Shown here: positions 42,068 to 45,733 of the stretch, piece after piece
Layout of the letters: each line of letters begins with the position of its first letter
How positions within the stretch are numbered: the first letter of the stretch is position 1
From: an uncultured Prevotella sp.
GTDB lineage: Bacteria; Bacteroidota; Bacteroidia; Bacteroidales; Bacteroidaceae
Assembly: GCA_902497035.1 (NCBI GenBank)
Contig: CABVDL010000009.1
Span: forward strand, 1-45,733
Length of the DNA stretch: 45,733 nt
Direction: 5' to 3'
The notes under the pieces: model-generated
Database searches by the model: none
Seen by the model: only the letters and a program-made list of their open reading frames with translations
Told to the model about the DNA's origin: nothing
Translations under genes and position numbers: made by a program

Positions 42068-42727
42068 ATGAAAATTAAGATATTCTATTCCCATAAGGAA
42101 GAGCTGTGGAACAGCTGGAGCCACGCTGGCGGCATAGCCTTGGGCGTGGCCTTTGGAGCCGTCTTCCTTTACCTCTGCTTCACACGCGGCAACGGATGGG
42201 CCACGGCAGGCATCATCCTCTATCTTGTAGGCATGCTCGGCTCCTACATCGCCTCCACCATCTACCATGCGCTGTCGGCATGGTCGCCGTGGAAGGAGCG
42301 GTTGCGCAAATGGGACCATGCCGCCATCTACTGGCACATCGCCGGCTCGTATTCGCCCATCACGCTTATCGCCTTGCGCCACGAGGGCTATTGGGGATGG
42401 GCACTGTTCTGCTTTGTCTGGCTCTGCGCCATCATCGGCACCATCACGAGCTTCCATAAGCTGAAAGCACACAGCAACCTCGAGACGCTGACCTATATCG
42501 GCATGGGGATGAGCGTCCTCATCGCATTCAAGCCGCTAATCGACACCGTTAGCCCCGCGACGGTGATATGGATTGTCGCCGAAGGCGTATGCTACGTCAC
42601 CGGCGCTTTGTTCTACACGCTACGCAAGCGACGCTACATGCACACGGTGTTCCACTTCTTCGTTCTCGCTGGAAGCGTGTGCCATATCATCGCCGTGTGG
42701 GATATTCTGGTGCGCTTTCTCTGTTGA
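42068..42727 (+). CDS. Hemolysin III / PAQR family membrane protein
   Basis: The 219-residue protein has seven predicted membrane helices. The PAQR zinc-site signature is present: SxxxH (Ser63-His67), Asp83-His84 in KWDHAAIYWHIAGSY and HxxxH (His192, His196), with His206 close by. Bacterial members (YqfA/HlyIII) are integral inner-membrane proteins linked to membrane lipid state, but their reaction is not settled. It is on the plus strand and divergent from the aldo/keto reductase, placed within the men gene group. No link to menaquinone is evident. Confidence 0.9.
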   Translation: MKIKIFYSHKEELWNSWSHAGGIALGVAFGAVFLYLCFTRGNGWATAGIILYLVGMLGSYIASTIYHALSAWSPWKERLRKWDHAAIYWHIAGSYSPITLIALRHEGYWGWALFCFVWLCAIIGTITSFHKLKAHSNLETLTYIGMGMSVLIAFKPLIDTVSPATVIWIVAEGVCYVTGALFYTLRKRRYMHTVFHFFVLAGSVCHIIAVWDILVRFLC

Positions 42728-42746
42728 GACAAAGTAAACACTTTAT

Positions 42747-42800
42747 GACATAGTAACATAGTATAAATAATAGTAACATAGTATACAATATAGTAACATA
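42747..42800 (+). repeat. Left repeat block before the GxxExxY gene
   Basis: TAGTAACATA occurs at 42751-42760, 42771-42780 and 42791-42800, a 20-base imperfect period. The segment 42747-42763 is the exact reverse complement of TACTATGTTACTATGTC in the array on the other side of the gene (43270-43286). The two blocks therefore flank the gene as inverted repeats. Confidence 0.85.
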
Positions 42801-42825
42801 ATAACTTTCTAAATGATGGAATAAG

Positions 42826-43209
42826 ATGGAGGACATTAATATTCTCATTCAGTCAATGATGGAGTGTGCCAAGGCAATACGGCGGCAGTTGGGTCCGGGA
42901 TATTTAGAGGCAGTTTATAAGAATGCGATGGTTATAGAGATACGGAAGCATCAGCTGCCTTATCAGACAGAGGTGCCACTGAATGTGTTCTACGATGGTA
43001 TTATTGTGGGTAAATACAAGGCTGACATTATCGTTGGCAACCGGCTTATCCTTGAAATAAAGGCTACCACTAACCTTACAGTGGCCAACGAGATCCAGTT
43101 AGTCAACTACCTCACTGCAACTGGCATTGACGATGGACTACTCATAAACTTCGGTGCCGACCAACTACAATTTAAACGCAAGTACCGTCTCTATAGACAA
43201 AGTAGATAA
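42826..43209 (+). CDS. GxxExxY family protein (PD-(D/E)XK nuclease-like)
   Basis: The 127-residue protein has the family-naming motif GYLEAVY (25-31) and a PD-(D/E)XK-like core: Asp67 in KADIIV and Glu77-x-Lys79 in LEIKA. Hydrophobic strand spacing fits the PDDEXK_3 fold. The family is widespread and its function is not established, so nuclease activity is only suggested by fold. The gene lies between hlyIII and menB and is bracketed by inverted repeats (42747-42800 and 43270-43395). This looks like a self-contained cassette placed in the men gene group. The gene is intact. Confidence 0.88.
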   Translation: MEDINILIQSMMECAKAIRRQLGPGYLEAVYKNAMVIEIRKHQLPYQTEVPLNVFYDGIIVGKYKADIIVGNRLILEIKATTNLTVANEIQLVNYLTATGIDDGLLINFGADQLQFKRKYRLYRQSR

Positions 43210-43229
43210 TTGCCATAACAACATACAGA

Positions 43230-43270
43230 AAACAAGAAATAGTAGCTAACTTGTTTACTATTTCTTGTTT
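43230..43270. repeat. Perfect 15-bp inverted repeat after the GxxExxY gene
   Basis: The arms at 43230-43244 (AAACAAGAAATAGTA) and 43256-43270 (TACTATTTCTTGTTT) are exact inverted complements around 11 bases, 20 bases past the stop. The right arm runs straight into the tandem array. It could end the GxxExxY transcript or mark a cassette edge. Confidence 0.8.
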
Positions 43271-43401
43271 ACTATGTTACTATGTCTTTATATTTACTAT
43301 GTTACTATGTCTTTATATTTACTATGTTACTATGTCTTTATATTTACTATGTTACTATGTCTTTATATTTACTATGTTACTATGTCTTTATATTTACTAT
43401 G
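43271..43401 (+). repeat. 25-bp tandem array, five exact copies
   Basis: The unit ACTATGTTACTATGTCTTTA plus TATTT begins at 43271, 43296, 43321, 43346 and 43371, then a partial copy (ACTATG) at 43396. All five units are identical. The array ends 5 bases before the menB stop codon complement at 43406. Because 25 is not a multiple of 3, all three forward frames stay open and give the same 25-residue repeat; I do not regard these as genes. Confidence 0.95.
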
Positions 43402-43405
43402 TCTC

Positions 43406-44233
43406 TCAAGGGAATTGGGGATATTTATCGAAGTCTGGCTTTCTCTTTTCCAAAAACGCCTTTCCTCCTTCCTGCGCCTCGTCGAGTGTATAGTAGAGCA
43501 TGGTAGCGTCACCGGCGAGTTCCTGGATGCCGGCTTGTCCGTCGAGTTCGGCGTTGAAGCCTGCCTTCATCATTCTGATGGCGAGAGGAGAGCGTTCCAT
43601 GATGGTCTCACACCAGCTGACGGTTTCGTCCTCGAGCTGATCAAACGGCACCACTTTGTTGACCAGTCCCATCTGTTCAGCCTCCTTAGCCGAGTATTGC
43701 CGGCATAGATACCATATCTCACGTGCTTTCTTTTGTCCCACGATACGGGCGAGATAGCTGGCGCCGAGACCTGCGTCGAACGACCCCACCTTAGGTCCTG
43801 TCTGACCGAAGATGGCGTTGTCGGAGGCGATGGTGAGGTCGCATACCACATGCAACACGTGTCCGCCGCCGATGGCGTAGCCGTTGACCATGGCGATGAC
43901 CGGCTTTGGCAGACGGCGTATCTGCATCTGCACGTCGAGCACGTTGAGCCGCGGCACGCCGTCGGAGCCCACGTAGCCGCCGCGTCCTTTCACGTGCATG
44001 TCGCCGCCCGAGCAGAACGCCTTGTCGCCCGCGCCTGTAAGGATGACCACGCGGATGTCGAGGCAGTCGCGGCAATAGGTGAACGCCTGGCTCATCTCCC
44101 ACACCGTGAGCGGCGTGAAAGCGTTGCGGTAGCGAGGCCGGTTGATGGTGATCTTGGCGATGTGATGGTATTCCTCAAACAGAATTTCCTTGAAGTTGAA
44201 GCCCTCAATGGACTTCCATTCCCGTTTCTCCAT
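43406..44233 (-). CDS. menB: 1,4-dihydroxy-2-naphthoyl-CoA synthase
   Basis: A crotonase-superfamily enzyme that closes the second ring of naphthoquinone from o-succinylbenzoyl-CoA. The 275-residue protein has FCSGGDMHVKGRGGYVG (family oxyanion-hole region), the second oxyanion block NGYAIGGGHVLHVVCDLTIAS, and TGPKVGSFDAG characteristic of MenB. The C-terminus with FLEKRKPDF is also usual. It follows menD by 66 bases and is the last gene of the menD-menB unit. The tandem array begins 5 bases beyond its stop. Confidence 0.95.
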   Translation of the reverse strand: MEKREWKSIEGFNFKEILFEEYHHIAKITINRPRYRNAFTPLTVWEMSQAFTYCRDCLDIRVVILTGAGDKAFCSGGDMHVKGRGGYVGSDGVPRLNVLDVQMQIRRLPKPVIAMVNGYAIGGGHVLHVVCDLTIASDNAIFGQTGPKVGSFDAGLGASYLARIVGQKKAREIWYLCRQYSAKEAEQMGLVNKVVPFDQLEDETVSWCETIMERSPLAIRMMKAGFNAELDGQAGIQELAGDATMLYYTLDEAQEGGKAFLEKRKPDFDKYPQFP

Positions 44234-44299
44234 AGTTTATTTTTTTATGGCCGGAGGTTAAGCTGCTGCCCGTGCAGCGGCCAACGGAACCGGCAGCTG

Positions 44300-45733
44300 T
44301 TATTGCATTGATTCGAAATAGCGTTGGTAGGTGGCCCAGTCGGTACCGGCATCGGTCACCACCTCGAGCAGCATCGGACGCTCAGCCTGGGGGCTGGTGA
44401 GCCACCGCAGCCCCTCGTCGAGGGCGGCAGCGTCGCCGGCGCGGCGGTACGCCACACCGTTGTCCTCGCACATGCCGCGTGCCGTAGTGTGATGCTGCGC
44501 CATGACGTTGCGCCTGTCGAAGGCCTCACCGAGGTGGCCGGAGAACTTCTCGAAGATGCCGCCACCGCCATTGTTGAGCAGCAGCACGCGGAGGTTGCCG
44601 CGGAGGTTGCGGTTCCACAGCGCATTGCGGTCGTAGAAGAAGCTCAGGTCACCTACGACGCAATACACGTTGCTCCCGGCCGCCAGCGAGAACCCGGCCG
44701 CCGTGGAGAGCGACCCCTCGATGCCGTTCACGCCGCGGTTGCAGAAGATATGATGCGGCGCATAGACACAGCCCAGTCTCACCGCCATGCTGTTGGCATA
44801 GTGCGTCACAGCCCAGCAGTCGTCGCGCTGCAACCGCTCCTCAAACAACTTCACGGCAAGCATGCCCGAGTAGTCGGGCTGGTAGCGGCGACAGTGCTCC
44901 CACGCCTCATCGCCCAACGCTCTCCAGTAGTCAGCCCACCTCGCATTGCCCGGCCCTGCAATTGCCGCCAGCACATCCTGGGGCAAGGCCTGCACCACGC
45001 CGGTCAAATTAAGGAATGTGTCAGCCACCTCACCCCGTGCGTCCACTCGCCAGCACGCGGCATGGCGGCAATGGCGCAGATAAGCCTTCAGCCGCCGGCT
45101 CACCAGCGTGCCGCCGGCGTAAAGGATGAAGTCGGGCAACATATCCGCTGACAGGCTCACCTTTTGCAGCATAGCGTCCAAGCCTCCCGCAACCACAGGA
45201 CCAGCCAACGGCTCCCGCAACACCACGTAGTCTTTTGCCTCCAAAGCCTCCACCACTTCTTCGGCCACCTCCTTGGGCTTCATCTGCCCAAGAACGATGA
45301 GTGGACGCTCGGCCCGGCGCAGTCCTTCCAGCAACGCATGGGCAAAGGGGATGCCGGCAGCGCCGCAGGCATGGCTCGTGCACGACCAAAATTCAATCTT
45401 ACGCTCATGGGGCAGCTCCTCCTCGGTAAAGTCATAGAGCGGCGGCGTTATCGGCACGTTGATGTGGACCGGCCCTCCTCCGTCGCGCCGGGCAGCGATG
45501 AGTGCCTCGTTGACCAGACGGTTGCAATACCAGTGCTGTTCTTCATCGCATGGCTCGGGCAGCGACACCGCCTTGCGGACGAAGCGTCCGAGGGCATCAG
45601 GCTGCGGCATGGTCTGTCCGTCGAGCTGACCTATCCATTGCGGTGGGCGGTCGGCGGAAACCACAACCAACGGCAGGTGCTGGTAGAAAGCCTCAGCCAC
45701 GGCCGGGGCAAGATTGAGCAGTGCCGTACCCGA
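44300..45733 (-). CDS. menD: SEPHCHC synthase (partial, N-terminus outside the window)
   Basis: A thiamine-diphosphate enzyme that joins isochorismate and 2-oxoglutarate in menaquinone synthesis. About 477 codons are in the window; the frame stays open to the edge (SGTALLNLAPAV before AEAFYQHLP), so the N-terminal 80 or so residues lie beyond 45733. Family marks are VVVSADRPPQW, the TPP-binding region NRGVNGIEGSLSTAAGFSLA, GDLSFFYDRNALWN and LLNNGGGGIFEKF. menB follows 66 bases later. Gene order menD-menB is conserved, but menC and menE have been moved away by about 2.4 kb. Confidence 0.93.
   Translation of the reverse strand, partial: SGTALLNLAPAVAEAFYQHLPLVVVSADRPPQWIGQLDGQTMPQPDALGRFVRKAVSLPEPCDEEQHWYCNRLVNEALIAARRDGGGPVHINVPITPPLYDFTEEELPHERKIEFWSCTSHACGAAGIPFAHALLEGLRRAERPLIVLGQMKPKEVAEEVVEALEAKDYVVLREPLAGPVVAGGLDAMLQKVSLSADMLPDFILYAGGTLVSRRLKAYLRHCRHAACWRVDARGEVADTFLNLTGVVQALPQDVLAAIAGPGNARWADYWRALGDEAWEHCRRYQPDYSGMLAVKLFEERLQRDDCWAVTHYANSMAVRLGCVYAPHHIFCNRGVNGIEGSLSTAAGFSLAAGSNVYCVVGDLSFFYDRNALWNRNLRGNLRVLLLNNGGGGIFEKFSGHLGEAFDRRNVMAQHHTTARGMCEDNGVAYRRAGDAAALDEGLRWLTSPQAERPMLLEVVTDAGTDWATYQRYFESMQ

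Noticed and set aside
43271..43401. Possible CRISPR array
   Set aside because: The 25-bp units are directly joined with no spacers and no cas genes are near.
43251..43708. Three overlapping plus-strand reading frames with Tyr/Leu-rich 25-residue repeats
   Set aside because: They come from the 25-bp tandem array, whose length keeps all frames open, and then run antisense to menB. No independent support for a protein.
1..45733. tRNA, rRNA or complete insertion sequence
   Set aside because: I looked for cloverleaf-like runs, rRNA signatures and transposase motifs and saw none that I could support.

Overview
The window reads as a Bacteroidota chromosome, most likely Prevotellaceae. The reasons are paired SusC/SusD genes, FecR anti-sigma factors with ECF sigma factors, DUF1735 lipoproteins, promoters of the TAnnTTTG type with weak Shine-Dalgarno sites, meso-diaminopimelate dehydrogenase and a short-form MenE. 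I cannot fix genus or species from sequence reading alone.

Layout. (1) 1-1576: intergenic hairpin repeats around a plus-strand meso-diaminopimelate dehydrogenase gene. (2) 1577-19188, minus strand: PUL1, a polysaccharide-utilisation locus for high-mannose N-glycans. In transcription order it holds an ECF sigma factor, FecR, SusC with an STN domain, SusD, a degenerate GH18 binding protein, a DUF1735-LamG lipoprotein, an active-looking GH18 endo-beta-N-acetylglucosaminidase and an Ig-like lipoprotein. An intrinsic terminator follows, then a GH28-like beta-helix protein, GH130, GH92 and GH125. (3) 19200-20145: a broken AAA-ATPase-like gene and a second ECF sigma factor. (4) 20244-30536, minus strand: PUL2, with FecR, SusC with STN, SusD, a second GH18 with an intact DxxDxDxE motif, DUF1735-LamG, DUF1735-F5/8C and a DUF1573 protein. 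(5) 30596-34438: a terminator, then a GH3 glycosidase gene preceded by its MFS transporter gene. (6) 34634-37594: a large outer-membrane beta-barrel protein with a Gly/Pro/Arg-rich tail. (7) 37818-38882: aroB on the plus strand. (8) 38879-45733: menaquinone genes menE, menC, menB and menD (partial), all minus strand. The men genes are split by an aldo/keto reductase, a hemolysin-III/PAQR gene and a GxxExxY gene flanked by inverted repeats and a 25-bp tandem array.

How the genes work together (inference from families). Surface GH18 enzymes cut N-glycans from host glycoproteins. SGBP-like lipoproteins and SusD hold the glycan, and SusC imports it. Periplasmic GH92 (alpha-1,2/1,3) and GH125 (alpha-1,6) strip mannose, and cytoplasmic GH130 phosphorolyses the remaining Man-beta-1,4-GlcNAc. 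PUL2 has a cutter, binders and a transporter but no exo-glycosidases of its own, so it may rely on PUL1 enzymes or on the neighbouring GH3/MFS pair. Both SusC proteins carry an STN domain, which fits FecR/ECF trans-envelope signalling.

Most unusual parts: the split men operon with its repeat-bounded GxxExxY cassette, the GH28-like protein with only part of the GH28 active site inside an N-glycan locus, the displaced second sigma factor, and two families of intergenic hairpins that all have five-base loops.
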